64,000 bases of DNA from an uncultured Methylococcaceae bacterium. GTDB lineage: Bacteria > Pseudomonadota > Gammaproteobacteria > Methylococcales > Methylococcaceae. Numbering within the stretch: position 1 is the first letter of the stretch; each line of letters starts with the position of its first letter. Positions 27,882 to 40,100 of this stretch are shown here, one piece after another. The notes under the pieces were generated by a model that made no database searches, was not told where the DNA came from, and saw nothing but the letters and a program-made list of their open reading frames with translations. The position numbers were made by a program, and so were the translations under genes. The stretch spans positions 1-64,000 of the forward strand of contig CAIOOA010000028.1 of NCBI GenBank assembly GCA_903859815.1. Direction: 5' to 3'.

Positions 27882-28253
27882 ATGGCACTCATAGCACTTT
27901 TGTTCAGCCTATTTGTCGCAGCAACAGGGGCGGTTGGCCTCATTTTCCCAACCAAATTGCTCGCGTTTGCACGACTGTTTCAACATCAGGCAGGTCTTTG
28001 GTTCGCCGGGGCTTTCCGAGTATTGTTTGGCGCGGCTCTCTTCTTCTCTGCACCGACCTCACATGTCCCTGAGATTATCCGAATCTTGGGTGTCATCATT
28101 TTTGTCGCCGGCTTTATCACCCCTTTTTTCGGCATCAAACGCGTCAACAAATTGCTCAATTGGTGGGAAGAAAGGGGGGCATTATTTGTTAGGATATGGG
28201 CTTTTGTAGCTTTGTCGATAGGACTCCTCCTTGCTTCGGCTTTAGTGACTTGA
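27882..28253 (+). CDS. Small polytopic membrane protein
   Basis: A 123-aa protein, start 6 bases after the aroE stop. About four hydrophobic segments: the N-terminal LIALLFSLFVAATGAVGLIF, FRVLFGAALFFSAP, IIRILGVIIFVAGFITPFF and WAFVALSIGLLLASALV. It resembles small DUF2065-like membrane proteins in layout, but no motif fixes a family. Probably cotranscribed with aroE. Confidence 0.75.
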   Translation: MALIALLFSLFVAATGAVGLIFPTKLLAFARLFQHQAGLWFAGAFRVLFGAALFFSAPTSHVPEIIRILGVIIFVAGFITPFFGIKRVNKLLNWWEERGALFVRIWAFVALSIGLLLASALVT

Positions 28254-28530
28254 CATCAAAATCAACAAAGACTGAACCCTTATAAGTTTTCCCTTCCATC
28301 TAGGAAATAACCCAGCAGTATCGCTTTGACGGGTTCACCGTTTAAGGAAGTTAGGGACAAAACTGTAACGAACCTCGCCTACGGCAGCGTAGCGTACCCA
28401 GAACAAAGCAGATGGGACGATTAGCTTGCCTACGGAGGGCTTGCACCTAGGGAATCCCTGGCACAAAGAAATCTGAACGAAATTGAAGTGCCAAAGCAAT
28501 CCAAACTCTACCTGAGGATAATTCTTCGCG

Positions 28531-28536
28531 TATAAT
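28531..28536 (+). promoter_or_regulatory. Possible -10 element ahead of the polysaccharide locus
   Basis: TATAAT lies 33 bases upstream of the ATG of the initiating transferase, in the ~315-base gap 28254-28568. No clear -35 box is seen. The rest of the gap contains GC-rich imperfect repeats (GCCTACGGC..GTAGC near 28375-28400 and AGGGA/TCCCT near 28448-28458) and no gene. Confidence 0.4.
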
Positions 28537-28568
28537 CTGTGCTACCCGTCAAACCCCAACCATTCGAA

Positions 28569-29549
28569 ATGTTTATCTATCCAACTGTTTCTTGTCTCGT
28601 ATCGGCGCTGGCAATTGCTGTCATGCTAGGCTTAAAACCTTCGCTACCATTGGATCACCCTAATGACCGTTCTTTGCATGAAACTCCGACCCCAAGGACT
28701 GGGGGTTTGGCGATAATGCTAGGCTCAGGAATAGGGTGGGCACTCATCTGGCCTCCGTCAGAGCTGATTCCGATGCTAGTGTTGGCGCTTGCCCTGAGCG
28801 GATTTTGTTTTTTTGATGATCTGTGGGGATTGACTAGAACGTTTCGCTTCATTGTTCACTTAGCGGTGGCAGCACTTTTGATCGGACTGTCGCGCAATAA
28901 TTTAGAAAACGGCATTCAAATTGCTGTCGCTGTGCTTGCCGTGGTTTGGATGACCAACTTGTACAACTTCATGGATGGTGCCGACGGTCTCGCTGGCGGT
29001 ATGGCCACGATTGGCTTTGGAATATACGCCCTGGCAGGCTTTCAGGGTGGAAAGCCCGAATTAGCTTCGATAGCCACTTGCATAGCAACAGCGTCAGCAG
29101 GATTCCTATGGTTCAATTTCAGCCCCGCCCGGATATTTATGGGCGATGCCGGTTCAGTACCCCTAGGATTTCTCGCCTCTGCAATAGGAATCGCCGGATG
29201 GCAATACGGGTTATGGCCGATTACTTTTCCCATCCTTCTGTTTTCCCCTTTCATCGTCGACGCCTCTGTGACGATGGCTAACCGTGCATTGCGTGGGGAT
29301 AAATTTTGGCAAGCTCACCGCGACCATTACTATCAACGTTTAATCCGTATGGGTCTTGGACATCGAAACACATCCTTGCTTGAATATGGCTTAATGCTGA
29401 CCTGCGGCGTTTCTGCCTATGCAATACGCGACTCCTCTCTCAACATACAAATGTATGTCATTTTTGGCTGGGCCATCACCTACGGGTGTTTGATTTATCT
29501 GATTGACAAGGCATGGAAATCATACTCAAAGGAGCCAACAGAAATATGA
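28569..29549 (+). CDS. Polyprenyl-phosphate sugar-1-phosphate transferase (WecA/WbpL family)
   Basis: About 326 aa from ATG 28569; a GTG at 28539 is an alternative, but TATAAT at 28531 would leave it too near the transcript start. Membrane enzyme loading the first sugar phosphate onto undecaprenyl phosphate. Motifs: NDRSLHETPTPRTGG, FFDDLWGL (metal-binding Asp pair), NLYNFMDGADGLAGG, RIFMGDAGSVPLGF and the C-terminal HRDHYYQRL. Coupled by ATGA to a WbpM-like dehydratase, as in Pseudomonas WbpL/WbpM, so QuiNAc or FucNAc-type sugars are plausible (inference). Confidence 0.9.
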   Translation: MFIYPTVSCLVSALAIAVMLGLKPSLPLDHPNDRSLHETPTPRTGGLAIMLGSGIGWALIWPPSELIPMLVLALALSGFCFFDDLWGLTRTFRFIVHLAVAALLIGLSRNNLENGIQIAVAVLAVVWMTNLYNFMDGADGLAGGMATIGFGIYALAGFQGGKPELASIATCIATASAGFLWFNFSPARIFMGDAGSVPLGFLASAIGIAGWQYGLWPITFPILLFSPFIVDASVTMANRALRGDKFWQAHRDHYYQRLIRMGLGHRNTSLLEYGLMLTCGVSAYAIRDSSLNIQMYVIFGWAITYGCLIYLIDKAWKSYSKEPTEI

Positions 29550-31405
29550 GGCACCGATCGTTACTCGTCATGCTACATGACGCGATTGCGGCTATACTTG
29601 CTTGGTGCCTAGCCTACCTACTCCGCTTCAATTTTGACATCCCGGACCATTGGGTTAAAGGGATGCTTGATACATTATGGTTGGTTTTGCCTGTAGAAAT
29701 TGCCGCCTTCTGGATATATGGCCTTTATCGAGGCATGTGGCGATTTGCCAGCCTACCCGACTTAAAAAGAATATTGCTGGCAGTCGGACTCAGTTCGCTC
29801 GCCGTTCCGACCACACTGTTTATGTATCACCGGCTTTCACAAACGCCAAGGGCTGTACTTGTACTTTCCCCATTGCTGCTTGTATTTTTTATGGGAGGCA
29901 GTCGTTTCCTGTATCGGTCATTCAAAGACGGGCATATATTCACATTCCGATCACTGGAACCCACACCTGTAATACTTATGGGCGCAGGATCAGCCGCATC
30001 TCTACTACTAAGGGACTTGTCAGGAAACTCCACATGGAGAGTGGTTGGCTTGCTTGACGACGATAAAAGCAAAAAAGGACGCCAAATTCACGGAGTCACG
30101 GTGCTTGGGCCTTTGTGCGAAGTGAGCAAATATGCACGAAGACTCGATGTCAGCCAAGTAATCATCGCAATGCCATCAGCCTCAGCGGGAACTAGGAGGA
30201 AAGCAATGGAATTGGCAACAGATGCCGACCTTTCGGTGTTGACGGTGCCTGGTTTTGACGATTTACTGTCAGGTAAAGTTTCTATTTCTCAAATTCGTAA
30301 GGTAGAATTAGACGATCTCCTGGGACGCGAGCCTGTCAGCCTAGATATAGATGGTCTTCAAGGACTGCTGACAAAAAAAAATGTGCTAGTGACAGGCGCA
30401 GGAGGTTCTATTGGATCAGAACTTTGCAGACAGATTGCGAAATTCGAACCTTCCCAACTGATAATGCTAGAGGTTAATGAGTTTGCCATCTATAAGCTTG
30501 AACAAGAATTTATCGAGCGATTCCCTACCATTCAGATCGTTTGCGCACTGGGTGATGTTAAAGACTCAGGCAGGGTGGGTCAAATCATGCAGCAGTTTAA
30601 GCCTAAAGTGGTATTTCATGCCGCAGCCTACAAACATGTGCCAATGCTCGAAAACACAAATGCCTGGGAGGCAGTACGCAATAATGTGTTTGGGACGTAC
30701 ACCATAGCCAAGGCTTCAATTGATGCCGAAGTGGAAAAGTTTGTATTGATATCCTCAGACAAAGCTGTCAATCCCACCAATGTCATGGGCACTAGCAAAC
30801 GTCTTGCAGAAATGATATGTCAAACTCTACAAAATAACGTAAAAACACGCTTCGCAATGGTACGGTTTGGAAATGTACTTGGTAGCACAGGTAGTGTGAT
30901 ACCTAAATTTCGGGAACAAATTGCACAGGGAAAACCGATAACAGTGACACATCCAGATATTATCCGTTACTTTATGTCAATAACGGAGGCTGCTCAATTG
31001 GTATTACAGGCAGGAGTTATGGGTAAGGGGGGGGAGATTTTCGTATTAGAAATGGGGAAGCCAATCAAAATACTGGACTTAGCACGAGACATGATACGAT
31101 TATCAGGGTTTCATGAAGACGAAATCAAAATAAATTTCACTGGCTTACGACCAGGCGAAAAGTTATATGAAGAATTGCTAGCAGATGACGAACTCACCGA
31201 GAAAACTAGGCATCCAAAACTTCGGATTGCCAAAGCTCGAACTATGGATGAAGAGAAATGGCTGTCAGATTTTCTCGATTGGTTGAAACAGCAAACAATC
31301 CCAACAGATATAGAAGTACGAAATGCGCTTCAACATTGGGTACCCGAATATTCTCCAACAATAAATACAAATTCTGTCAATATTAAAGCAGAGGCTAGTT
31401 ATTAA
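29546..31405 (+). CDS. wbpM: UDP-sugar 4,6-dehydratase/epimerase, WbpM/CapD type, membrane-bound
   Basis: About 619 aa from ATG 29546, which overlaps the preceding TGA (ATGA) and follows AAGGAG. Four N-terminal membrane segments, then a first nucleotide-binding region (VILMGAGSAASLLLRDL), then the catalytic SDR domain: VLVTGAGGSIGSELCRQ, VFHAAAYKHVPMLE, LISSDKAVNPTNVMGTSKR (the SDKAVNP variant used instead of YxxxK) and RFGNVLGSTGSV. Members make UDP-4-keto-6-deoxy GlcNAc for QuiNAc, FucNAc or related sugars. Confidence 0.92.
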   Translation: MRHRSLLVMLHDAIAAILAWCLAYLLRFNFDIPDHWVKGMLDTLWLVLPVEIAAFWIYGLYRGMWRFASLPDLKRILLAVGLSSLAVPTTLFMYHRLSQTPRAVLVLSPLLLVFFMGGSRFLYRSFKDGHIFTFRSLEPTPVILMGAGSAASLLLRDLSGNSTWRVVGLLDDDKSKKGRQIHGVTVLGPLCEVSKYARRLDVSQVIIAMPSASAGTRRKAMELATDADLSVLTVPGFDDLLSGKVSISQIRKVELDDLLGREPVSLDIDGLQGLLTKKNVLVTGAGGSIGSELCRQIAKFEPSQLIMLEVNEFAIYKLEQEFIERFPTIQIVCALGDVKDSGRVGQIMQQFKPKVVFHAAAYKHVPMLENTNAWEAVRNNVFGTYTIAKASIDAEVEKFVLISSDKAVNPTNVMGTSKRLAEMICQTLQNNVKTRFAMVRFGNVLGSTGSVIPKFREQIAQGKPITVTHPDIIRYFMSITEAAQLVLQAGVMGKGGEIFVLEMGKPIKILDLARDMIRLSGFHEDEIKINFTGLRPGEKLYEELLADDELTEKTRHPKLRIAKARTMDEEKWLSDFLDWLKQQTIPTDIEVRNALQHWVPEYSPTINTNSVNIKAEASY

Positions 31406-31936
31406 TGCATTTAAAAACAGTTAATTAAATCTTATCTTTTTACTACTTAAATCACAAAATGGAAAACTATCGCATATTTTCCCAAAAAGGGCCTACACTT
31501 AACCATTAGTTATCTTTAGAAAAGGTTGTGCATCAATTGTCTACAGAATCTCAACAACAAGTTAACGAAAAACATGATAATTTGATGCAAGATATATAGA
31601 CTGTAAATCCATGAGCGTCATCTTCAGTGGTTTGTCGATTAAAATTTTAATATTATGAATCAATAACATACACATAGACCGAAATGAATGGCAATGTTTG
31701 CGAATCAAACCAATACCACCACACAAGCGAAATATGATAAAGTAATGTGTCTTAGTTGGAGCGACAATCATTTTTGAAAAAACTGGCTGACTCTGGACTT
31801 TAACTAGAATCGTTCGCGCAACTTACCTACATGAAGGCCACTATTAGAATATGACAACCATCATTATACTATCCCTTATTAATGACCACCTAAAGCATAC
31901 AACGCAATCGTATCTGGCGATAGAGGTTAATCAATA
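31406..31936. other. Intergenic region before the ABC transporter genes
   Basis: 531 AT-rich bases with no gene that I can support. Small open frames, including 31562-31771 on the minus strand, have no recognisable pattern. Sequence composition changes here from about balanced to strongly AT-rich, marking a possible junction of the polysaccharide locus. A promoter for wzm is expected just upstream of 31937. Confidence 0.4.
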
Positions 31937-32755
31937 ATGCGAAACTTTTCAATATCACCAAAAGAAATGATACTAAGCTTTTGGCGAAACAGAAAACTAA
32001 TCAAAACCCTAGTTAAGCGTGAAGTGGTCGGTAGATATAGAGGCTCCGTCATGGGAATGATGTGGTCATTTTTTAACCCTATCCTAATGCTGGCAGTTTA
32101 CACCTTTGTGTTTAGCGTCGTTTTTAAAGCTCGTTGGAATGTTGGAAGTGACTCTAAGACAGAATTTGCACTTGTCCTTTTTGCAGGATTGTTAGTCTTT
32201 AATCTATTTTCAGAATGCATAAACCGATCACCGATACTTATTTTAGCAAACGCTAACTATGTTAAGAAAGTAGTATTTCCTTTAGAAATATTACCATGGG
32301 TAACCCTTGGAACAGCCATGTTCCACATGATAATTAGCTTTATGGTGTGGTTAATTTTTTATGTTGTTTTCTTTGGCCAGCCACAATTGACAATTTTATT
32401 CTTTCCGATTATTTTATTACCATTATTACTGATAACAATGGGGATTTCTTGGTTACTAGCATCATTAGGCGTATACTTAAGAGACGTTGCCCAGATAATG
32501 GGTATCGTCACAACAACTTTGATGTTTCTATCTCCTCTTTTTTACCCTTTATCATCCTTACCAGAGAACTACCAAGAATTGCTACGGCTTAACCCCTTGA
32601 CAACCATACTTGAACAGTCAAGAGCAGCACTAATCTGGGGGCAGTTACCTGATATGATAAATCTCGGAATCAACATTACGGTAGCATTAGTTATCTCGTG
32701 GTTAGGATTTGCATGGTTTCAAAAAACACGAAAGGGGTTTGCAGATGTCCTCTGA
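31937..32755 (+). CDS. wzm: Polysaccharide ABC transporter permease Wzm
   Basis: A 272-aa ABC-2 type permease with six hydrophobic segments and the family start (LIKTLVKREVVGRYRGSVMGMMWSFFNPILML). Also seen are EILPWVTLGTAMFHMIISF and the region LRDVAQIMGIVTTTLMFLSPLFYP, typical of Wzm/KpsM/TagG. It moves undecaprenyl-linked glycan across the inner membrane with Wzt, whose gene overlaps its end by 11 bases. Confidence 0.94.
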   Translation: MRNFSISPKEMILSFWRNRKLIKTLVKREVVGRYRGSVMGMMWSFFNPILMLAVYTFVFSVVFKARWNVGSDSKTEFALVLFAGLLVFNLFSECINRSPILILANANYVKKVVFPLEILPWVTLGTAMFHMIISFMVWLIFYVVFFGQPQLTILFFPIILLPLLLITMGISWLLASLGVYLRDVAQIMGIVTTTLMFLSPLFYPLSSLPENYQELLRLNPLTTILEQSRAALIWGQLPDMINLGINITVALVISWLGFAWFQKTRKGFADVL

Positions 32756-34103
32756 AATTGCAATAGAAGTTGATAATCTAAGCAAATGTTATCAAATCTA
32801 TAACAAACCCAGGGATAGACTTTGGCAAATGATAGCCAGAAGTCGCAAAAAGTTTTATCGTGAATTTTGGGCAATAAATGATGTTAAGTTTACAATTAAA
32901 AGAGGGGAAACTGTCGGAATAATAGGGCGTAATGGATCCGGAAAATCAACACTATTGCAATTAATATGTGGAACTCTTAATCCGACTTCAGGGAGTATTC
33001 TGGTGAACGGACGAGTCGCTGCATTGCTAGAACTAGGAGCAGGATTCAATCCAGAATTTACAGGCAGGGAAAATGTATACCTTTCTGCTTCCTTATATGG
33101 ACTAAGTCACAATGAAATCTCAAGCCGATTTACCCAGATTACAGACTTTGCAGATATTGGTCAATTTATAGACCAACCTGTAAAAACTTATTCAAGTGGC
33201 ATGTTTGTACGCTTAGCATTTGCTGTTATTGCCCATGTGGATGCGGATATTTTAGTTGTGGATGAAGCTTTATCAGTGGGGGATGCATATTTTGTTCAGA
33301 AATGCATGAGATTCCTCCGAGAATTTATGGATAGAGGGACTCTTCTCTTTTGTAGCCACGATACCAGCGCAGTTGTCAATCTATGTACATCGGCAATATT
33401 ATTGAATCAAGGAAGGTTAGAAATGATGGGAAATCCAAAAAAAGTTGCGGAACGTTATCTTGCCGCCTTATATGAATCGATGCAAGGTGAAAGTAATGTT
33501 AATAACGCAGATAGTATTTCACAAGAAGAAGAAGAATACGATATAGAAGAAGATTTGAGCAATACAGATGAATATCGAGATGCTAGAGAATCATTAATTA
33601 ATTCTTCTACGCTTCGCAATGATATCCAAATTTTTCGTTTTAATCCGGACAGCAATGCTTTCGGAACAGGTGCTGCAAAAATTACATCTGTTAAAATACT
33701 CGATAAAGAAGGCAATCCTTTAGCATGGGTAATAGGTGGAAATAGTGTAGTATTAGAAATAAGATGTATCGCATATAAAGAAATTAATAGTCCAATTTTA
33801 GGTTTTCATTTCAAAGATCGACTTGGACAGGTTTTATTTGCGGATAATACATGTATAACCTACATGTTTGAACCACTGACATTAAAGACTGGTCAGGAAT
33901 GTGTCGCTCGTTTTAACTTTACCATGCCAATTTTGTCATCAGGAAATTATAGTATCTCTCCTGCAATAGCTGAGGGAACACAAGAAAATCATGTACAACA
34001 TCATTGGATACACGACGCCTTGATAATAGAAGCTCATGCGAGTTCAGTATGTTTTGGTGTTTTTGCTGTACCAATGAAAAGTATTAAAATGTTTACTGTT
34101 TAA
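32745..34103 (+). CDS. wzt: Polysaccharide ABC transporter ATPase Wzt with C-terminal glycan-binding domain
   Basis: About 452 aa from ATG 32745 (MSSEIAIEV), preceded by AAAGGGG and overlapping wzm. ATPase: IIGRNGSGKSTLL Walker A, TYSSGMFVRLAFA signature, DILVVDEALSVGD Walker B and the switch His in CSHDTSAV. Residues from about 295 onward form the Wzt C-terminal beta-sandwich (SVKILDKEGNPL.. through HHWIHDALIIE), which in E. coli O9a recognises the capped non-reducing end. Its presence implies that the exported glycan is terminated by a chemical cap before export. Confidence 0.94.
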   Translation: MSSEIAIEVDNLSKCYQIYNKPRDRLWQMIARSRKKFYREFWAINDVKFTIKRGETVGIIGRNGSGKSTLLQLICGTLNPTSGSILVNGRVAALLELGAGFNPEFTGRENVYLSASLYGLSHNEISSRFTQITDFADIGQFIDQPVKTYSSGMFVRLAFAVIAHVDADILVVDEALSVGDAYFVQKCMRFLREFMDRGTLLFCSHDTSAVVNLCTSAILLNQGRLEMMGNPKKVAERYLAALYESMQGESNVNNADSISQEEEEYDIEEDLSNTDEYRDARESLINSSTLRNDIQIFRFNPDSNAFGTGAAKITSVKILDKEGNPLAWVIGGNSVVLEIRCIAYKEINSPILGFHFKDRLGQVLFADNTCITYMFEPLTLKTGQECVARFNFTMPILSSGNYSISPAIAEGTQENHVQHHWIHDALIIEAHASSVCFGVFAVPMKSIKMFTV

Positions 34104-34134
34104 TAACAACCAATTTTTATTATCGAGGTTTTTT

Positions 34135-37100
34135 ATGATTAATGAGTCCGACTCCATGGAATTTACTGGTGAGCGCTATATCCCAGGACTGCGTGGAATT
34201 ATAGAACTTGAACATTTACATAGATATTTGCAAGCACAAGAAATTGCTATCCATAAGATAGTTTTAGATATAGCGTGTGGGGAGGGCTATGGATCAGCAA
34301 TGTTAGCAAATAAAGCAGAGAAAGTAATTGGAATTGATATTTCTTTGGAAGCTGTTCAGCATGCTAGGAGAAAGTATCTAAAAGAAAATCTAGAATTTAT
34401 GGTTGGTAGCTGTTCCGAGATACCTCTCCCTGATTCAAGCGTAGATTTAGTTGTAAGCTTTGAGACCATCGAACATCACAGTCAGCATGATGAAATGATG
34501 CTAGAAATCAAGCGTGTGCTCCGTCCAGAAGGTGTAATAATCATCTCAAGTCCAGACAAATATAATTATTCAATTGAACCAAGATTTAAAAATGATTACC
34601 ATGAAAAAGAACTTTATCAGCATGAGTTCATAAGTCTTATCGATAAATATTTCACTAATTCATGTTACTATGGTCAGCGAATAGTATATGGCTCGGGTAT
34701 AACTTCCTACTCCTCATTGATAAATCCCTTTTATAATTATTGGCGAGAAGGATCTATTTTTAAAAATACGAAAGGAATTTCCAAACCAATTTACTGGATA
34801 GCAATTGCATCAGATTCAGCACTTCCAGAAATACCTACTGGAATGTTTGAGGAACCTATCGAGGAGTCAGAGAATTTTATTTTATTAAAAAATGAAAAAG
34901 AAAAGCAGATATCATTGCTAGATCAAGAACTAATTAATGTAAAACAAAATATCGAATGTTTAAATTCTTCATTAGAAGAGTTGAATAATACGTTAATTGA
35001 AAAAAATAAAGTTATATTAGACCAACAAAATAATTTGACTGAATATGATGATAAAATACATTTTCTGAATCAGAATTTGGGTGAAAATCAAACTCATATC
35101 GAAATACTAGCAAATACCATAGCCGAAAAAAATGGTCTAATGGACTCCTTAAACAGGACTTTAGACGAAAAAGGCAAAGAAATTAATTCTCTTCATAAGA
35201 ACATAGAAGATTTAGATGCACAGATTATTTCAATTAATCAATTATCTAGTGAACAACAAAGTCAAATAAATACTGTAAATAAAGCTTTATCCGAACGTGA
35301 TGAACGGATTGTAGCACTAAACGAAGAATTATCTGAACAAAATAAAAAATTAGAATTATCTAAGCAAACTATATTTCAACGTGATGAAGTTATTAGCTCA
35401 GTAAACCAGATAATCTCTGAACAGGAAATTCAAATTGCAGATCGTGATGCAATAATTGCAGATCGTGACGCTAAAATTGTAGAACGTGACGCTATAATTG
35501 TAGAACGTGACGCTATAATTGTAGAACGTGATGCTATAATTGCAGAACGTGATGCTATAATTGCAAATCGTGATTCTATAATTGCAGATAGGGAAACTAC
35601 AATAGTTTATCAAAATAATCTAATACTGGAGCGCGACTCATTAGTTCAAACAAAAAACCTCATATTAGCTGAACAAAAAGCCCAAATAGATTACCTTAAC
35701 TTAAAAGTAATCGAGCTTGGAGAACAACTTACATCATTAAATCATTCGACTACTGAATTAAAAGGGCAAATCATTTTCCTTGAACATTCTTTAGCTGATA
35801 GAGAAAAACAAGTAGAACAACTGAATACCACAGTAATTACTCGTGATGAAAATATCTTTATACTAAATAACAGCTTAAACGAAAAGGAAGAACACGTCAA
35901 TTCAATCAATCACCGATTGTTAGAAAAAAATTTATTAATTGAATCACTTGAAAAAACTATTGAAGAATATTGTTCATTAATAGATGATCTAAAATCACAA
36001 CTGTTCAATTTGAATCTCAATTTAACAGAACGTGATGCGCAAATTATAACGCTGAATAATACGTTAATTGAAAGGGACAATTACTTTATATCTGAAAAGA
36101 ATACAACGTATGACATTCAAGGGGAACTTGCATCAATTAATGGATATTTAAGAAAGATGCAGGCTCCTTTTCGATTAACTGCAAGATACATTTTATGTTT
36201 ATTTCACCCTTTTAAGTCTTATAAATTATTCCGAGATATTCGTATAATTAAATCAAGTAAACTTTTTGACATAGATTATTATCTTACCAACAATATAGAT
36301 ATTAGAATTCGCGCATGTGACCCTATAAGACATTATTGTGAATACGGTTGGTTTGAGATGCGTAACCCTTCACCTGCATTCAACACTAACTATTATTTAT
36401 TGAATAATAGCGATGTTTCTTTAAGTGGTCAAAATCCTTTTGTACATTACATTTTATTTGGCAGAGCTGAAGGGCGTCACTGTTCAGAATCAAACGCTTC
36501 AAATCTTATTTCATCATCTGAAGTAGATCAGTTAGAATTTCCAACAGAAAGTGAGAATATAACAGATATTCAAAACAACATAGAAACTGTCACGATATCT
36601 ATGGTTGAGGAACACAACAATAGCTTAATTTCAAATGAAACTTTCCCAGAATCCCAAGAAATAGACGAAATAGTTATTTTAGTCAATACAACAATTGAAG
36701 AAAAGGAAAATGTGTACCCCATTTCCTTTGACAAGAATAATATTTTAGTGATGGACTATCGCATACCAAGATCAGATATTTCGGCAGGTGAGCAGGCCAC
36801 ATTTGGCCTTTTATACGATCTTTTTGTATTTGGGTTTAATGTATTCTTCCTTCCTAACGATATGGAACCTAGCTCGGAATATGCTGAATTATTAACTAAT
36901 TTTGGAGTTAACGTTATTACTCGTAATAATGGTTTTAGTACTTCCTCTGATTTTATCGCTGTACACGGTGATGCATTTCCTTTGTTTTACCTCATACGTG
37001 TTGATGTTGCAGAATCCGTGATCGATACTATCCGTTCAGTTGCCCCTAATGCAAAAATTATCTTTCATGCACCAGATGTATACTTTATCCGCGAGGGACG

Positions 37101-40100
37101 TGAAGCTGAGTTAAGAAATGATGCATCATTGAAAGAGAAAGCAGAAGCAATGAAATTCCGTGAGTTATCTATGATGAACCAAGTTCATCATAACATTATT
37201 GTAAGTTCAGCAGAATTACCAATTCTTAGACAATATCTACCTAACAAACCAGTCAGTGTATTTCAAGTTTTACATGTGTCTGTTAACAATAAACCATCTC
37301 CATTTAATTCAAGGAGAGACATTTTTTTCCTAGGCGGGTTTGGGCATTCCCCTAATATAGATGCTGTGAATTGGTTTGTGTCTGAAATATGGCCATTAAT
37401 ACACAGAGAATTACCTAAAGTAACATTTCATATTGTTGGAAGTGAAGTTCCACAGACTGTTAAAGACTTGGAATCCGTGCCGGGGGTAGTTGTTATCGGT
37501 TATCTAAAAAATCTCGATCCAATATTATCGTATATGAGATTAAGTGTTGCACCATTAAGGTACGGAGCAGGTATAAAGGGTAAAGTGGCGACAACTATGG
37601 GTGCGGGGATACCTGTAATATGTACTAATATAGCTGCAGAAGGCATGTATATTTCAGATGGGTTCCACACTAGAGTAGCAGATAATATTACTGCCTTTGC
37701 TAAGGCAGTTGTTCAAACATACAAGGATAAAAAACAATGGGAAAAGTTTTCAAAAAATGGAAGGGCATTAGTACAACAACACTTTAGTAAAGAAGCGAAT
37801 CGCTTGTCATTATTATCTGTACTAAATGAAGCAAGAGTTCTTCCTATAGATTTATTCATTTCATATATTTGGAACCTTCCGCCACAAGAGATACCTCCTC
37901 TACAAGAAGTAAATGCGCCAATAGAAATATCCATCATAATACCAGTTTACAACCAGTGGCACTTCACGAAAGCATGTATCAATTCAATTTTACTAACTAC
38001 GCACGGAGAAAACATTAGATATGAGATTATATTAGCCGACGATGGTTCAACCGATGAAACCATTAATGCAAGTGAGTACTTTAAAGTAATACGCATCATA
38101 AAAACGCCTCATAATTTAGGTTTTTTACGTAACTGCAATAATGCAGTCCAACATGCCAAGGGGAAATATATTCTTTTATTGAATAATGACACTGTTGTAC
38201 TTCCGGGTTGGCTATCAGAACTTCACAAAACCATCGAAGAAGATGATACTTCTGCTATTGTTGGTTCAAAATTTCTATATCCAGATGGTTTGATTCAAGA
38301 AGCAGGGGGTTTATTATTAGAAAATGGAACAGGATATAACGCTGGTCGTGGTAGCGATCGGGACACACCTGTATTTAATATATCTCGGGAAACAGACTAT
38401 ATTTCTGGAGCATCAATTTTAATCCGAAAATCATTCTGGGATGAGGTTGGTGGATTTGATGAAAGATATAAAAATGCATATTGTGAAGATTCCGATTTAG
38501 CAATGACGGCACGTTCGCTAGGATATAGGGTAATATATCAACCCAAATCAGAAGTTGTGCATTTTGAACATCAAAGTTATGCTGAACAAGCACCTTCGCA
38601 TGACACAACTCTTCAAAAACACAATATTAATATATTGATAGATAAGTGGGCTGAGATATTCAAACGGGATCATCTCGCCTATGCGCCATGGCATAGAGCC
38701 ATGAGTAATGCAGAACGAACAACTGATTTAGCCACATTAAAACGCCGTAGAAGTGGTCATTTAAATATATTGTATTTTAGTCCGATCCCTTCACATCCTG
38801 GAAAACATGGAAATCAAGCCACAATCCAAAACTTCGGTTCAAGTTTTCAAAAGTTAGGGCATACAGTACATTTTGCTTACCTCCAAAGCTTAGACTCTAT
38901 AGAAAGTGATGACAACCAGATGTCTAGCTTTTGGGAATCGGTTAATCCAATTCCGAATACTCTTCAACTAGTTGCTAACGGTGAAACTATACCATTCGAT
39001 GGATGGTATGAAGAAGGTCTAGGAGAGAAGATGCGTATTTTATGTGCGGAATACGATATTGATGTTGTTTTTTGCTCATATATTTTTCAGTCTAAATTGC
39101 TTGAATATATACCTTCTCACATTCTAAAGGTCATTGACACTCATGACAAAATGGGCAACCGTTATGAGATGTTGCGCACTAACGGTCTACCACTCGAGTT
39201 TTTCTCATGCTCGCCAGAAGAAGAGGGAGCATATCTTCGACGAGCGGATGTAGTAGTAGCGAGACGAAAAGAAGAAGCTGATTACTTTGACAGTGTTACT
39301 GGAACCATTTCTTCAATTATTATTCCTCATGTAGAGGAACCGAAATATATAGAAAAAAATTTCAATTCCTTAAATAATATTGGAATAATTGCTAGTGCTA
39401 ATCGTATAAACTTAACCATCATTCAAAACTTTATCCTTACGGTCGATAAATACATTAATCATGATGACAATTACCCTTTCACTATTAATATTGTAGGTCA
39501 AATTGAAGATATTATTAATAGGATGCCACGAGATGAGTCTATTCTTTTTCAAAAGCCTTACATTAAATTTCACGGCTATGTCGAAGATTTAGACAATTTT
39601 TATAATGAGCTAGATTTAGTCATATCCCCTATAACTATGGGTACTGGTATCAATGTAAAAACTGTACAGGCAATGGCTTATGGAATGCCGTTATTAACTA
39701 CAGCGTGGGGGGCAAAAGGTATAGAAAGTGATGATCCACAACATTCACATACAGATTTAGACTCACTCGTTGCTAACATATTTTATATTTTTAAGAATCC
39801 ACAAGAATTAAATCGTTTGGCGCAAATTAGCCGAGATAGATACAAGTCTTTTTATGATATTAGCATTTCAAAAATGATTGAATTGTTTACACATGAAAAG
39901 ATCTGGAAAACAAACTTTAATTTATTTCCAGAATTACATCCAATCGAACAAATAAATATTTCACATTCAACACCAAAGCAGGTTTTCGATAATCGTCAAA
40001 TTATTGAAGATCAATTATTAAAATCAAAATCCTACTATCTAAAGAATAATTCTGACATTAGAGTATTGAAAGGAGTATGTTATCTTTGTGGCTCAGTAGA

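Noticed and set aside
31562-31771. 69-aa minus-strand frame in the gap before wzm
   Set aside because: No family pattern or ribosome site; likely chance frame in AT-rich DNA.
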